64,000 bases of DNA from Brienomyrus brachyistius (Eukaryota; Chordata; Actinopteri; Osteoglossiformes; Mormyridae): contig NC_064535.1 of NCBI RefSeq assembly GCF_023856365.1, forward strand, positions 10,684,363 to 10,748,362. Reading direction: 5' to 3'. Position numbers and translations under genes: made by a program. A model generated the notes under the pieces. The model worked only from the letters and a program-made list of their open reading frames with translations, searched no databases and was not told where the DNA came from. Positions 42,900-56,114 of the stretch are shown here, in pieces (within the stretch, counting starts at the first letter, position 1; the number at the start of each line of letters is the position of its first letter).

Positions 42900-45800
42900 T
42901 CAATGGAATCTATACTTGCGTGCTGGTTTAAGACTGATGTAAGTTTTCTTCATTTCCTCAGTCTGTTCATTCTTGACTTGGTGATATTTTTCCCCTTTGG
43001 TTGTCACCACTTGACCACCATGATAACGCACCAGTTTTTTGGGAGCCTGCATAAAAGGCAACGTTGCAATCAGGGATCAAGCAATGTAATCTCAGTTTAA
43101 ATTCCTTTGTGAAAATCTTCATATTGTTATAATATACAGGCTCTGAGAAATCTGAAAATCTTTTGCTTAACCCTAATGAACTGCAGAATTTAGCATTTAT
43201 CAGTACACATTTGTACTATTATACGTAATTGCGCCTCTCTGGGCATTGATATGAATGAATAAATGAAATGAATGAATCAATGAATGAATCAATCCATCCA
43301 TCCATCCATCCGAAAGATTAACAGGAAAATGATTTACTTCTTTGGGTGTTACAGGCCTGTGAATTTTCTTATCTTCTTCATCATCTACTAACATATACCT
43401 AAAAGAAAAATGAATTTAAGAACAACTTAAGTATACATAATTTAACTGTGGTTGTAATAGTAAACAGCACTGTTTATTGGGGGGGATGGACGTGGACGGG
43501 GTGCATATCACACAAAACGAAGCAAACAAAGCTGCCAGTTCAATGGACACGAAAGTCAAAATTCAGTCACGAATCCTAGAGTTATTTTTGGGTCTAACCT
43601 ACAATTAGGGACACTGATTAAAGGAAAACAGCAATAATTATTTCTGAAAATGAGAAACCAGCGAAACAAACATGAAAACACTGGTAACTAGCCTTTTGTA
43701 ATGCCCTCCCACGATATCCTTCTGGACCTTAGCCCAGTTATTAACAACAAATAACATATGAATGGAAGGGAAACATCAATTGCATAAAGAAGATTAAACT
43801 TACTTTTCAAGAATGCTTGCTTTCAACTTTTTATCGGCTTGTGGTGAAACAGCTTTACAATGTTTCACCTGTTAAAAACATAACATTGGACAAAAATCAG
43901 GATATTTTCCTTCACATTCCTCTATAATTGAGCTTAATATTTTATTATGCTAAATTCTTATTTCTTCTTCACGGTAGTACGGCAAAAAGTATTAAGGAAA
44001 AAAAATGTAAAGTGATGCATCCATTTTCTGTTATCTAGAAACCTAAAGTGGCAATAATGCACTTGTGTTTTATTCCATAACTCCTAGATGTAGCACAAAC
44101 CAGGATAAATGGCTGGTACCATCGAAATGACTAGATATACTTCACCACTAAAGTGACAAAACAGCAATTTAACAACTGATGTCAATCACAATAAAAAAAT
44201 ATGACCTTTTCTCACAGGGGCAATGAATTATGGTTTAACTTACTTTAAGAGGATGTTCATGACGGAGCTGAACATCTCCCTCTATGATGAGCCGAACAGC
44301 TTCTTCCATATCTCCCTTGGCAATGGATAAGGCACCCATGGCCTCTGTCACGCTGCATTTAGGGAACATCTCAAGGAGCTGCTGCATCTGGGCATCTCCT
44401 CCAATACTATTCTCCTATATATAAATTTAACACACACAGCAAATCATATTCAGGTTTTATTTTTGAAGAACAATCCATTCCACGTCGCATTCCAGTCGTA
44501 TAACATTTATAATACTGCAAAACAAGTCTTTGGGAATTTTTATCCTTTTAAGAACCTTCACCTCCGCATAAGTCTTTCCTAAAGAACATCCCAATTAAAT
44601 ACAAATATTACACTATAACTGGGGCATGCCACCAAAAACTTAAAAAAAATCTCAAACCCTAAAACCAAATAAAGAATTAAATTTCTTCAAAAGTTCACCA
44701 AGATTCAAAAAAAGAAAAAAAATCTAGAAATGGCCTGAAGCATTATGATTATTTTGTAAGGGTTTATTAAAATGAGATTTTGGTCTCAAACACTGCAATT
44801 ACTATATAATTGCTAGACATCCATCAGCCTTTGCCATTAGGAATCAGGAAAGCGATTTTTCCCCTTTTTAAAACTGGGTCTTTGAAAGTGACCCCAGAGG
44901 AATTAATACAGGTTCATGTTATATTCCTCATATGGTTGGCCACCTACAGCACTCATATTATCATTCTTAGTACCAGTGAACTCAAATTTTCCCTAGAAGA
45001 AACCTTACAGTAATTAGCCCCATCAATGTTGCAAACTACATTTTATTAAAAGATACGAGTAATTTAAGACACCTTTAAGCCATTACTGCTTTGATCATAT
45101 TTGATCATTTTTTTATTGGATTATATACTAATCAGGTAATAAGTAATGTCTGCTTAACCTACTACAATTGGTGGCGGATACCTTAGCTGTAGCTCCCTCT
45201 TCCATTGATAATAAGCCCTGTGTTTCTTGCATGGAAATCCCACGAGGTGAGACAGTACTTTCATTTAAATACGATTCCTTTATTGCCATCTTTGGTAGGC
45301 CATTATCTTTAAACAGATACAAAGAACATCACGTCATAAACATTGAAATACCAACTTTAAGCAGTAACAAACATACTTAGAAATGTAATGCACTCAGTCA
45401 CTGCAAGCTGCCTTCCCTGTTCAAACGCAAATCTTAAAGGTTACATATGCATGTGAACCAAAAAGTATGAAAAAGCATATAAAAACAATTTATGAGTACA
45501 GATACTCCTCACTTAATGATCTACCCGTTTAATGACCACCCAGACTTACGACCAGCTCTCCAGCCAATCGGTACTGTACACTGTAAGCGAAGTTTGAGAG
45601 TGAACAACGGGGTGTTTCTGGTCTATTCTGTTTGTTCTTCTCTCTGATTTATTTGGGTCACCGAAGGAAGGTTGTGTACTGTAGGCAGTAACTGACCTTT
45701 ATTTTGATATGCCGTATCAATTTACGCTGAACTTGTGATCGACTTTTATTCCAAAATATTGCATGTAGTTTCAGGTACATGCTTTGTATTGTGGGATCGG

Positions 45801-47131
45801 GAACCTCCAGTAGCACGTAAAGCATAGACATGCACAAGGTTGAAGTTCTCCTGTGTCTTATACCTTTCTTATATCTACGAAAGCAATTGCTGGAAGTTTA
45901 TTTGTTTCAAAATTTAGTGAATATGTACAAAGAACTTTTATTTTTTATGCGTTGTTTTAGTTTGGTGATGTGCAAAAGGATGCCAATTCATTGGATTGCA
46001 GTGATATTAATTTGCAATGCATGCCTACATATTTAGAATACCATTTATCTGTAATTCTGTTGATTAACGTTAGTAATCAGCTTGTTATAAATTTGCTATC
46101 CCAGATAGATATCCAAAAGTCTTTTCTGTGTTTATTACAGTTAATCACTACCAGATTTCCACCTGTCACAGAGAAAACACTCAATGGGAACAGTACACTA
46201 TTATTTAAGTATACAGTGCACTACTGTTTAAACATTTAGAAATATACAAAAAATGCTATAAATGGTACAAGTGACATTAAAACAATATCTAAAAATGGTT
46301 GACACAAACCCACTACCAGCTTGCTCATCAACCAATTTGCTTAACCTTGTCATGGAGATGGAACTTGGTCATCAAGTGAGGAATATCTGTATTTTACACA
46401 ATATCATTCACTCTTCGCCAGTTACACAACACTGAAACTTACCTTCTCCTCGTGCTCTAGCTAGTTTTGATGCCAAGTGAAATATCATCTCACATACTTT
46501 TACCCTGGGAAATAAAAGAAAATAAGTTATACCTACATTCAATTAAGAGATTATGTAACTACACACACTTAGCATAACCAGCATCATCAGAATGAGGTTT
46601 GAAAGGCTAATTTAACGATTAATTAAAATGCTGTAGTGAGTAAAATTGTTACTCTCAACCTACACTCTTGGCTATCAAAAATGTGTTTTGTCATGTTGTG
46701 TTCTCTTAATTTATCATTAAAGAATAAAAACATGGTCAACATTTGAAACACACGGTATAATTTATAAAAAAAATAGCATTCTAACCCTTCAATTCCAGCA
46801 AAGCCAGGAATGTATGCTTCTAGCATTTCAACAAAATCATCCACATCAAAGTTTTCCTCCATACTGTCCCGAGAGCCCAAGTTTTCCAGCACACCAGTGA
46901 TGTAGGAAAGAAGCACGTCATCCAGAAAGCTGCAAAGAAAAATGTATATTACACATTAAATCCGTATGCAAAGCCATCGCAAGATGTTTACATTACGTAA
47001 CACTGCAAGTAGCATAACTTTGAGATCTGAAACGGATCATTTGGTCAGTGATCTTACCTTAAATCTGCGTTTGGTATACACGCCTGGATGAACTCATTCA
47101 ACGTATCTTGAATAATCTTATGAAGATCCAT
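42900..47131 (-). CDS. CUEDC2: CUEDC2, CUE domain-containing protein 2
   Basis: Ubiquitin-binding adaptor reported in mammals to act on IKK/NF-kB signalling, steroid receptor turnover and the spindle checkpoint. Eight coding exons on the minus strand: 47058-47131, 46786-46929, 46443-46504, 45182-45306, 44244-44414, 43804-43868, 43338-43398 and 42900-43046. They join in frame, 282 residues (human 287). The N-terminal conserved region has [14 protein letters not shown] and [18 protein letters not shown]. The middle is Ser/Glu-rich and variable. Exon 5 holds the CUE domain ([17 protein letters not shown], then [13 protein letters not shown]). The C terminus is the most conserved part: [22 protein letters not shown] and [10 protein letters not shown] before TGA. 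The exon 2 donor is GTTAGA, weaker than consensus. An acceptor just upstream of the ATG ('cgccag') suggests a 5' UTR intron. RGR lies tail to tail. Confidence 0.95.
43252..43312. repeat. (ATGA)n and (TCCA)n tetranucleotide microsatellite in CUEDC2 intron 7
   Basis: Units of 'atgaatga' run into 'atccatccatcc' between the last two coding exons. Confidence 0.85.
45499..46389. mobile_element. 891-bp element with inverted ends in CUEDC2 intron 3
   Basis: The left end 'cagatactcctcacttaatg' is mirrored by 'catcaagtgaggaatatctg' at the right end, with inverted similarity over about 25 bases. It fills most of the 1136-bp intron between the exons at 45182 and 46443. No transposase was recognised, and clear target duplications are not visible. 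The ends resemble a known vertebrate family with the sense 'track onset ... CTCGACTTACGACC', but I cannot assign it. Confidence 0.6.
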
Positions 47132-47783
47132 TTTATGGAAACTGGCGATAATACAGACAAAAGGGTCTATATTATTTAACATGCAGATTATTAATAATGT
47201 TAGTTTTAGCTAGCTAATTAGTCGAGTTAAATATTAAACCGCGAATAAAAGACAACAAACCTCCAGCTACGTAGCTAACCTGTTATACGCCGAGACTGAA
47301 CCTCTACGAACGATTACATAAGGATACAGTGTTTTTATTAGACTTCTCAGTCAGGTTGTATTGTGACCAGTTCTGTACTGATAACCATATTTCCTCGCCT
47401 ATCAAGATCTTTTGTTTTTCTGGTTACTTATAGACGTTTTTGGTTATTACGGCCTATTATCATTCAGAAACGTGATAGCTACGTTTATCCAACGAGCCAA
47501 GCAGCTTTCATATGAAAGATTCAAACACGAAAATACTAACTAGTGACTTAAATAGATAATACCAACATTATCAATTAACCGCCAATTGTGGCACTCGTAA
47601 GAATATAGCGCGTATGTCTAAAAAATATCACGTCTTCAAAATATTATACAGCAGTGGTTTTAGATTACCAAGATCCACTTTCATTCATGTTTTCAACAAT
47701 GACAACGACGTATGTAGCTAAATACTATAACGGTTAAAAAAAACATGTATCATGAAACCCGGGAGAAAAAAGCCCTCACTCAC

Positions 47784-48150
47784 AAAACGGGAAAATGTTC
47801 GCACGGAGAAGGGGTATCAAACGTAGCCAGTAAATACAGCTGGACATAGTGAGGCGTATGTCACTCAACAGGGAATTCGTTACTGTGATTCACGCAAATA
47901 ACTTCGGTTTATTTCCTCCATTGGATTACTTACGGGCGGGACTAAGAAAATGGCGGTCCGAGTGAAATCCATTTGAAGATACGATTAAAACCTCGCGTCC
48001 TTTTCCACTGGTTCTTCTTTGACGGATGCGTCCAATCAGCGAAAGCTCAGCGTCCCGATAGCGCTTCCCATTAGACGACAGGCGATTGGTTCCCGCGGAG
48101 CGCAGAAACGTTTGACGTACCCATGAACTCGTTTTAATGCCTGAAAGCCT
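47784..48150 (-). promoter_or_regulatory. Probable CUEDC2 promoter and non-coding first exon
   Basis: A CpG-rich island upstream of CUEDC2. It holds three CCAAT boxes in either orientation ('tccattgg' near 47920, 'gtccaatcagcg' near 48031, 'gcgattggttcc' near 48083) and a YY1-like 'aaaatggcgg' near 47946. A minus-strand GTGAGT at 47778-47783 could be the donor of a 5' UTR exon that joins the acceptor just before the ATG exon at 47131. Transcription start not determined. Confidence 0.5.
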
Positions 48151-49159
48151 AGAGGTCGCTCAGTGGGCCTGGTATTCATTGATACCCTATTAAAAAAACT
48201 GCAGTTCTTTCAAAGAAAACCAGAATAACAGAGCAGCAAATACTTTTTTTTAATTATACTGATATTAGATCTAACAATATGGAGAATTTAGAGAAGCCAT
48301 GTTGCTTATCTGCATACCATGGGAGGAAACCCAAACCTATATAAAAGAGGGAGAACATTTGAACCATGCTCCAAATCACCTAGATTCATTTCCAAGGGAG
48401 ACCCACCAGGTAGAATGAGTGATAAGGCACAATAGCTTTCTGTTTAGATAATATAAAACTCTTACTTGCAGTGTTGCTTCACAACTTATATTTAGTTCTG
48501 TTTTTGATTGGCTGCCTCCTCATATTTGAAGGTAAAGTTAATGTGAGACAGAGGATATCAGGACATGTGAATGCCCATGTTTCCACTCTGCAGCATTTAT
48601 AAAAACTTCTGCTACTTTTTCTAATATTTTTTCATAAAAAGATGATGCTTTTGTGCAACCGATGTTTCATCCATCTCTCAGTTTTCCAGTACAGGCTCAC
48701 GGTTGGCGTATACCTGAGCTCAAGGAAGGGGGCAATCTGGACAATATTCCAGTTTATTGCATGGCATGTAGTCAAACAGTATGGGCCATTCACCAATTCA
48801 CTTCAGTGCTTGTTATATGCAAACTGGGGGAAAACATGGTTATTCCATGCATATTGAGCCAGGTATTGGAATCAAACCCTAGAAATTTGAGACTGTAGTA
48901 ACAACCACTGAACCGCTGTCTTACCCAGTTTTAACACTTTTTAGGAATTACCATTATATACCATTATATACCATAATATACATTACCATTATTGGACTGA
49001 TTGACATACAAAATCTGAAGGGAATTGGTTTACTTGAGAGCAGGGCTGTACTCAAATGTTAAAAAATGGACAGTCAGCACCTTTAAAGTTCATGCACATG
49101 TTCAAATTAAATAGGTTAGGCACCCCTCCCTTCTGTGTTGTGATAGGACATACACTTAG
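48151..49159. other. Spacer right of CUEDC2
   Basis: A fragment of the reversed fish repeat lies near 48318-48360 ('gggaggaaacccaaacctat' and 'gggagaacatttgaacc'). Open frames at 48642-48898 look like chance. Nothing else identified. Confidence 0.45.
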
Positions 49160-49540
49160 GTCCATATATATTTGGACATTCATTGTTCATCTGTATTGAG
49201 AAGCGCTATTCTATCTGTTTTGCAGCATTTGGCAGAATCGGAGCAAATATTATACCCTTATTATAGCCTTAAGGATTCATCCTGCTGCTTCTGTCAGCAG
49301 TCATATCATCAATAAACACTGGTGATCCAGTTCTGTCATACATGCCCATGCCATAACACTAGGTACCTCCACCATGTTTCACAGATGATGTGGTATGCTT
49401 CACTTCATGAGCCGTTCCTTCCCTTCTCCATGGTCTTCTCAACGTTCTTCTACAGGTTCATCTTTCATATGTTCAAAGATTTTTGTAATCTTGACAGCTC
49501 TAGTGGAAAAACCCATACCTGGCCATGAAACAGCTTGTCA
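49160..49540 (-). mobile_element. Tc1-like transposon relic, minus strand
   Basis: Begins at a terminal-repeat-like 'taggtccatatatatttgga' and contains 'attcatcctgctgcttctgt', 'catcaataaacact' and 'caccatgtttcacagatgat'. This is closely parallel to 23798-23926 in the other minus-strand relic. Stops are frequent and there is no second terminus. Confidence 0.65.
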
Positions 49541-50389
49541 GGCAACTTTTAATCCCATGAATGGGGGGGGGGGGCTACATACACTAAATGTTGTGATTCA
49601 CCCAGTTTGAATGTAACTAGCTAAAGTTGACAGTCTGCACTTTAACATATTCAATATATATTCATTCAAACAATGCAAGGGCATGGCATGCCTACTAACT
49701 GGCAATACAGAGTGTAATAATATAGGTTTGGCATTATCATTCTCATCTAGCAGTGGCTGGCATATGCCTGATACTGGGTGTCTGCTTTTAGCTTGTATCC
49801 CTGGCATGACGAGTTGCCTCCAGTCTGGGGTTTTGTGGGTGAAGCCTTGAGGCCACATGCTGGCTGACTATCCAAAACACTGGTCCTGCAATTTGACAGG
49901 TGGCTGTTGTCCAAGGTGGAGCAGCGAACACACGCCCACCTGTTCATTGGTCTGGGCAGCATGCGTGCATAGGCCCCCGAGGTGCCGTCATGACATCTGA
50001 TACGAATACAAGCATTTGTACTCCCTTTTCAAGGCAGTCTGTTACAGAGACAATTACAAGTGCTTTACCTCCCTGTGTAGTGCTTCTGGTTCTGCAAGAA
50101 CTTCAAGTGCTTCTAACCCCTTTTCAAGGTGGAGAGGAAGCAATTTGAGCTTCCTTTCTAGGGCAATTTAGTCTTGAGACAGCTGAACACTTTGGGCTCT
50201 GTGTAAGGTTTTCTAATTGGGACCCATGCATGCCTCTGAATTCTTAGTGCCCCTTTCTTAGGGTCGCCTGGGATGCCTTAATTTTTGGCCTTTGATAAAT
50301 TCTTCCCACCATCCAGTGATTGTATCAGTGTACAAGTAATAATTGACTCAGGTGCACTTTGCCGGCTGAGCAGGTTAGGTGGCATCGGT

Positions 50390-50970
50390 TAGGTTCCAGA
50401 AAGTAAAGCAAAACAAATAATCTCTCCTTAAACGTCAGCAAGATTAAGAAGCTTGGCATTGATGTGAGGAAGCAAAATGTAGCATTGCCTTATATACCAA
50501 TTGGTGGGAACGTTGTACAGAGGGCCAACAATTTCAAATTCCTCACTAGGACGCGTCATACCTCAGCAGTCATTAATAAGTCCCACCAGTGCATTTATTT
50601 CCTCTGATGTCTGAGGAAGGTCCAAATGCCACCAGCAGTACCAATCCATTTTTAAAGATGCATTATGGGGTCTATTCTCACTGGTTGTATAACATCTTGG
50701 TATGTCAGATTCTTGGCACAGGACAACAAAGCACTGCAGAGACTGGTGATTGACTCAGAGCATTACTGGCACACATCTCCCAGCAGTCCATGACATATAC
50801 ATAACACGTTGCCTTAGAAAGGCAGGCTGTTTAATAAAAGTACTCTAGTCACCCAGCACAGTCACTTCTCTCTCTCCTCTTCCTTCTGTCATATGGGACA
50901 GAATAATGAGCAGTTGGGTCACGAGATTCAGAGAGTTTTATTCCCTAGGACTCCCCTCTAACTCTGTTAT
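50390..50970 (+). mobile_element. Non-LTR retrotransposon, C-terminal reverse transcriptase fragment
   Basis: Decayed plus-strand blocks FKFLTRTRHTSAVINKS near 50535, SILTGCITSWY near 50675, NKALQRLVIDSE near 50730 and a Cys/Arg-rich tail follow the order seen in fish CR1/L2/Rex-type LINEs (NSFKFLG, SILTGCIT.WYG, RKALQRVVRTAQ). Stops interrupt it. Confidence 0.65.
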
Positions 50971-51995
50971 TTATCACACATACCTAGGTGAGGTATGCAT
51001 TTTTGTGTATATTGTCCTGTATTTATTTACCACTATTGTCTACTTAAAGTATGCAAATAAGATTGGCACTGGCATTGCACCTACACATCAGCAGTGTATC
51101 CTATGGGTTTAAGTGCCAAAGTAGCCAGGATTCAATAAGGGATTGCAAAGCTGCTACACACAAATGGGGGTAGGAAGCATTGAGTAGATTTTAAGTGCAA
51201 TGTGAAGTGTTAAGGTACTGTCAGATGTGGCAGTTAAGGATGACTAATCAGGTCTTTGTTACGGATCCCCTCCCACTGCATACTGATAAAAATCAAATTC
51301 ATCGTTGCCATATTTTAATATATCGTGCCAATGAATTCATGTGCTCTTGACTTAACTAAAACGAGGCAACAAATTAAATAAAACATAAATAAATAAAGAC
51401 ATTTAACTAAAATGAGTGGACAAATTGGTAAAATGTGCCCACGACTTAACTGAAACGGGTTCGGTAAAGCATCCCGGATCTCAAAATTATATGTAAGTAC
51501 CTCTCACTCTTAACAGTTCTTTGCAATGCAAGAATTTTAAGAATGTGTTTGTAGGTCATTCCAGCCTGGGGTTACCACTCCCAATCTGAAGAAATATGGG
51601 ATTTCCCTCACGATAAAATATGCCAAGTGGGGGGCACAATAATGTGAGGGAGAGGTCACCCCTCGCAAATCGTGAATATGGGACAAATCACATCCTGTAT
51701 TGAATCAAAACAGGGTGCAGCATTTAATTTTTCAATATTAGACGATCTCATAAAATGCGAGATGGGTGGCCACTTTATTCCAAACTTAAAATTAAACTCA
51801 GTTGAACTTTCACTGTCCATACCTTCAGATGCAGGTGTCTAGTCCAAAGAGCTTTATCTCATGAGAGGAGCTCCGCACTATGCAACTACATAGACATTAG
51901 AACTCCAGGCCTGTGTGTCTATTGCTCCTTATGGAGAGAAAGAGGAGGTAGGCAACACGAGAGTTTCCCCCCAGAGGTCAATAAAGTATTACTAT

Positions 51996-52127
51996 CAGAG
52001 GTGGATAGTTCAGGTCCAGAAAGTAGTGTAAGTATAAAAAGTAACAGTCAAAAAAGACTCAACTGTATCGTTGAAACACAATCTTGGTCTGGATTTTTAC
52101 TTTCTGGACTTGAACTTTCCACCTTTG
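51996..52127. mobile_element. 132-bp hAT-like miniature element with perfect 8-bp target duplication
   Basis: The ends are inverted over about 30 bases: 'cagaggtggatagttcaggt' on the left and 'acttgaactttccacctttg' on the right. Both flanks read attactat (51988-51995 and 52128-52135), a perfect 8-bp duplication. A truncated relative lies at 25013. Confidence 0.88.
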
Positions 52128-52444
52128 ATTACTATTCAGTTAATTAATAGTAATTAGTTAATTAACTCATTTTGGGAGAAAACAATGTATGGTGAGAACC
52201 TTCTGTACATGCATTTAGTTCCATGTTAATTGGGAGATACAAACAAAAGGTTCCAGGACCTGGTAAACATTGTAAACATGAACATTTCTCATTACTCTTC
52301 CACCTTCCTGCGTATGTAGCCTTTTAAAGTGAAATCTATGCAAAGTTTTATACATAAGAGCCCTGGAGACTGATGTAGGTTCTGGTTTGTTTTATTTCAC
52401 TAATTCTCAGTGATTTTCTTGTCATCTCATCTTGTACCCTATCA

Positions 52445-52616
52445 CAGTGTTTCCCAAACCAGTCCTCAGGGCACACTGGACAGATTCACATTTTCGTTTT
52501 ATGCCAGTTTCCAGAACACCTGACCCAAGCAATCAGCAGCTCTAAAAGCCTTACTGGAACATAATAAAAATGCTGATCTGTCCAGTGCACCCTGAGGACT
52601 GGTTTGGGAAACACAG
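52445..52616. mobile_element. 172-bp hAT-like miniature element
   Basis: The ends are inverted: 'cagtgtttcccaaaccagtc' and 'gactggtttgggaaacacag', nearly perfect over more than 30 bases ('ctcagggcac' inside). The flanks are ccctatca and tcctatct, 6 of 8 matching. No coding capacity. Confidence 0.85.
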
Positions 52617-54289
52617 TCCTATCTGACTTCTTATGGTTTGTAGTTCTTATGTTCTAGTGGTGAATAGTCCTTTGCAACGTTGGACTTTCCCTTCATGTAC
52701 AAGAACCTCAGTTGCTAGATGTCACTTCAACTTTGATCCGGCTGCATCATCACCTTGCCTTCTATTCTTTCCCAGTTAGTGACATTCACTCTCATGAGCT
52801 GGTGGCAAGAGCGTAATATATTCCACATCCACCATTAGAAATGAGGTAAAGAGTTTTTTTTTTTGCAAAACTGGAGCAGTCAAAACTTTTGAGTAATAAA
52901 ACTGGCACCTTCTGAGCCATAAGCAATGGGCAGCTCAGCTTCCTCTCTGATAGTATTATTCTGTTCCTTTTCAGGCCACCTGCAAACAGGAGAAATATTT
53001 AAGAAATGTTTTACAGATGGTGTACTTAAATGATAGGTTCAGTGTTCAACGAAACCCCATTATAAGCATTCCTTGCAATCAGGTATGATTGTGGAAAGCG
53101 TAATATTCACCAGCTTCCACTGTAGCTTCTGACTGGGTTTAAACAGAATCCAATGGGACTGTTCTCCTTTTTCAATTCTGGAAACTCGCGGTATGAATGA
53201 AAAAATAAGCTGTTTTTAGATCCACAATTTGAAGGAGTAACTATATACAAAATCAAAAAGCTGGTGAGTATGGAATGCCCACTTGTCGTAGAGACAATAT
53301 AGTTATACCTCAGGGCAAGATCATTAGGAATCCCATAATTCTTTGTGTGGCTTTATCCATAGCAGCAACACAGATGTTCCTGATTACGGAAACCATAAAA
53401 CATGGTTCACAAACAGTAATACTCATTACAATTACAAATATCATACAAAGAGAATACCTCACTCCAAATCAACCCTGCCAGTGAGATATTAATTTACAAA
53501 TGAAGACATTTCCTGCACTGTTCATAAAAGGCTGAACAACCTCAAACAGCTGTCCTGGACGTCTATTCCCTAAACTGTTTTGACCATGAAAACTGGCATG
53601 TTATATAGTGACAGTAGTATAGGACGATTGACAAAACTTATGGCCGATGACAACAAACAGATCAAGATTTTTGAGAACATTTCAGAAGCTTATTAGGAAC
53701 AAAATGATGAAACGAAGGACATTATTTGCTCATTAGTGGACTTTGGTCTTGGCAGATTCAGGCAGTTTGGTTTTAGGTTGTTGCAGTCTTGAGTAGAGGA
53801 CTGACTCTTGGATATCAAAGGCATGCTAGATACAGAGAAATTCCAAAGTAGGGCTCCAATGATGTTGTCACATTCCTCTTCATCCTAAGAGGAACTAAAA
53901 GCAAAAGGTTAACCTAAAAGTAACTGACTTTTAGCATTTCACTCCAGTTTTTTGGGCTGTTGGCAGAATTATCTTAGAAAACTCTTTCACCCACAACAAG
54001 CATTAATGTGAAGACATCGAAAAAGTCAAATCAACACATACGTATTCCTAGAGGCCTGATTAAATGTCAAAACTACAATATGTGAGAAGACCACTCATTA
54101 TTTCAACTACAAAGTACATTGTCATTGGAGGTCTCCCCGCAACACTGTTGAGGATAAGCGAATGGAAGATGGATAGGGATGGTGTTTTTCATTAAGATAC
54201 AAGTAATTTATATATATAATTTAATAGTATTATACATATTTACAAGAAACAAATACATTCAGGGAAATTAATTGTAAGTATCACATACC

Positions 54290-54420
54290 TGCAGTAGGTT
54301 GGTACCCCATCCTGGTCTGTTCTCCTGCCTTGTGCCCGTAGCCTCTTGGATAGGCTCAGGACCCCTTGTGACTCTGAACAGGACAAGTGGTTGTAGAAGA
54401 TGGATGGATGGATGTATGAT
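54290..54420 (+). repeat. Fish interspersed repeat (3' part), ending in GGATGGATG
   Basis: 'taccccatcctggtctgttc', 'gcctcttggataggctcagg' and 'agaagatggatggatggatg' are the 3' landmarks of the same family as 7195-7450. Confidence 0.65.
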
Positions 54421-54539
54421 CAGATGCTAAAAATCTGTGGGTGCAGGTGTTCCTTGTGTTTTTATTTAATTAAAGTAGCATGCATGGCCATTCAAATATA
54501 GAGGATAAAAATCAGCAGCTGGATCTTAGGAGGATAAAA

Positions 54540-55240
54540 GAGTGGGGGTCTTGCCCCACCTGTCGCCTCCCAAATCTTTCTAGAGGACGACTTTCCACAG
54601 ATGATGCAGCTGCCTTGCTTATAGGACCTGCTAACTTTGCAACACACAGAACTGGCACAAGAATTGCTCATCTCTGTTTCAGCAGCTGCCACAGTTGTTC
54701 AAGGAAGTCTCAAAGCTCCAGTTCTGCTAAGAGGACCTGCTCTAGATCTTCAGCAGTTCTTTGCCCCCGGAAGCATAGTTTGTCTCATTTAAGGGCAGAC
54801 CACATCATCCTCAACGGTGATACAGGGTACAGAAACAATGGAGGTAGAGAGGCTTGTACTGAGTTTATAAAGAGCGCTCTGCTATGTCTTCTGGATGAGA
54901 CATAGAACTGAGGACCTGACTGTCTGAGGTCATAAAATACACCTTGGCATCTTTCGAAAAAGTAGGGGTGGTCCCCTGATGCCCTGTCTAAAATTGTCAA
55001 CTGTGGACCTTTCAAATTTGGCCTCCTAATAATCCCCTATATCTAACTGGTGAATTCTCTTCTGCCCATTCATCACTTGATCTACTGTGTGGTGACCGTA
55101 CAGCTGCAGAATGGCTACCATCGCATCATCCAGGTTGGGGCTACACAGTGCTGGTGGATGAAGTGCTGCTCCCCATTGGTTCTGAAAAGCACTATTTGTA
55201 GGTAACATTTATTCATTCATTCATCCATCCATCCATCCTG
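54540..55240 (+). repeat. Long decayed interspersed repeat, LINE-like 3' end
   Basis: Contains 'gaggtcataaaatacacctt', 'ggcatctttcgaaaaagtag', 'ggtggtcccctgatgccctg' and 'atggctaccatcgcatcatc'. These are landmarks of a repeat common in fish that usually ends near an 'aaagcgctt' motif, here 'aaaagcactatttgta'. The 141-codon frame at 54480 has no recognisable domain. Confidence 0.5.
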
Positions 55241-56114
55241 CTACAATACAGATTATCTCTCTCCGCATTATCTACCCTTGTGCAGGAGCTGAGGCTTAGT
55301 TTTGTGGGATGACACCTCAGAGCGGAGACCCTTATATCTATCCGGACATCGTCAATGTTAGCCTCAATATCAAATCTGAATTATTTGTCTGTTCCTTGGA
55401 AGTCTGTTTGGCACCGTCGTTAATCCTCCAGTCTTCTCCAGCTACTATCTTGGTCCCATTGTGGCTGCAGCTGAGGGGGCCAGACCGACATTATCACTGC
55501 CTCTATATCACTGTCTTGTTGTGGAATTGGTGTCAGCAATTACGATGGTTCTACTCAGCTGTTTTCCAAGGGATAGGCCATCTCACCACTGCCTTTTCTC
55601 TCCCCTTCTCACCAAGCCCAGTACATTAAATCTCTGTCGACATTCTTTCTATCAGACATCTGTGCTGTCCAAGGCCCAGGAGAATCTAGAGGCCAGGGGC
55701 ATTCTGGGAGACATCCTCTTCAGCCTTTTTTTCTTTCAGCAGAATTGCACACTTTATACCTCCAGTTGGCTACATTTCATAAAATAATTCTTTTTGATAA
55801 CTTTTGTGATATCTGTGAATATAACATAATGGTCATGCAGTGGGACTTATGTTCATTTGCAATACATCTTACTGATGACAGTGTCAGCACCCATCCTTCC
55901 CTGTCCTATGCGTTATGTCCCCCTTTGGCCAGCAAGTGTGGCTGGCCGTCTTGTCTTGTAGCCCCTTAGCCATAGTGTTGTCAGGCATATCATGGAGCAG
56001 CATATCATGTTGGTGGATGGCTGCACAAGAGCCCTGCCCTATGTTGCTACTCGCTATTGGGTGGATAGCTCCACAGACCACCCTATGGGCTCAGGTCAAT
56101 TGTTAAAAGGGTGA
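55241..56114. other. Spacer of uncertain repeat origin
   Basis: Higher GC than the genic spacers, with open frames up to 108 codons (55461-55787) but no recognisable domain. Probably internal retroelement sequence between the flanking repeat and LINE tail. Confidence 0.35.

Noticed and set aside
54480..54905. 141-codon open frame, one of the longest single frames outside recognised genes
   Set aside because: Rich in Ser/Cys with no recognisable fold, and embedded in repeat sequence with fish LINE-like landmarks.
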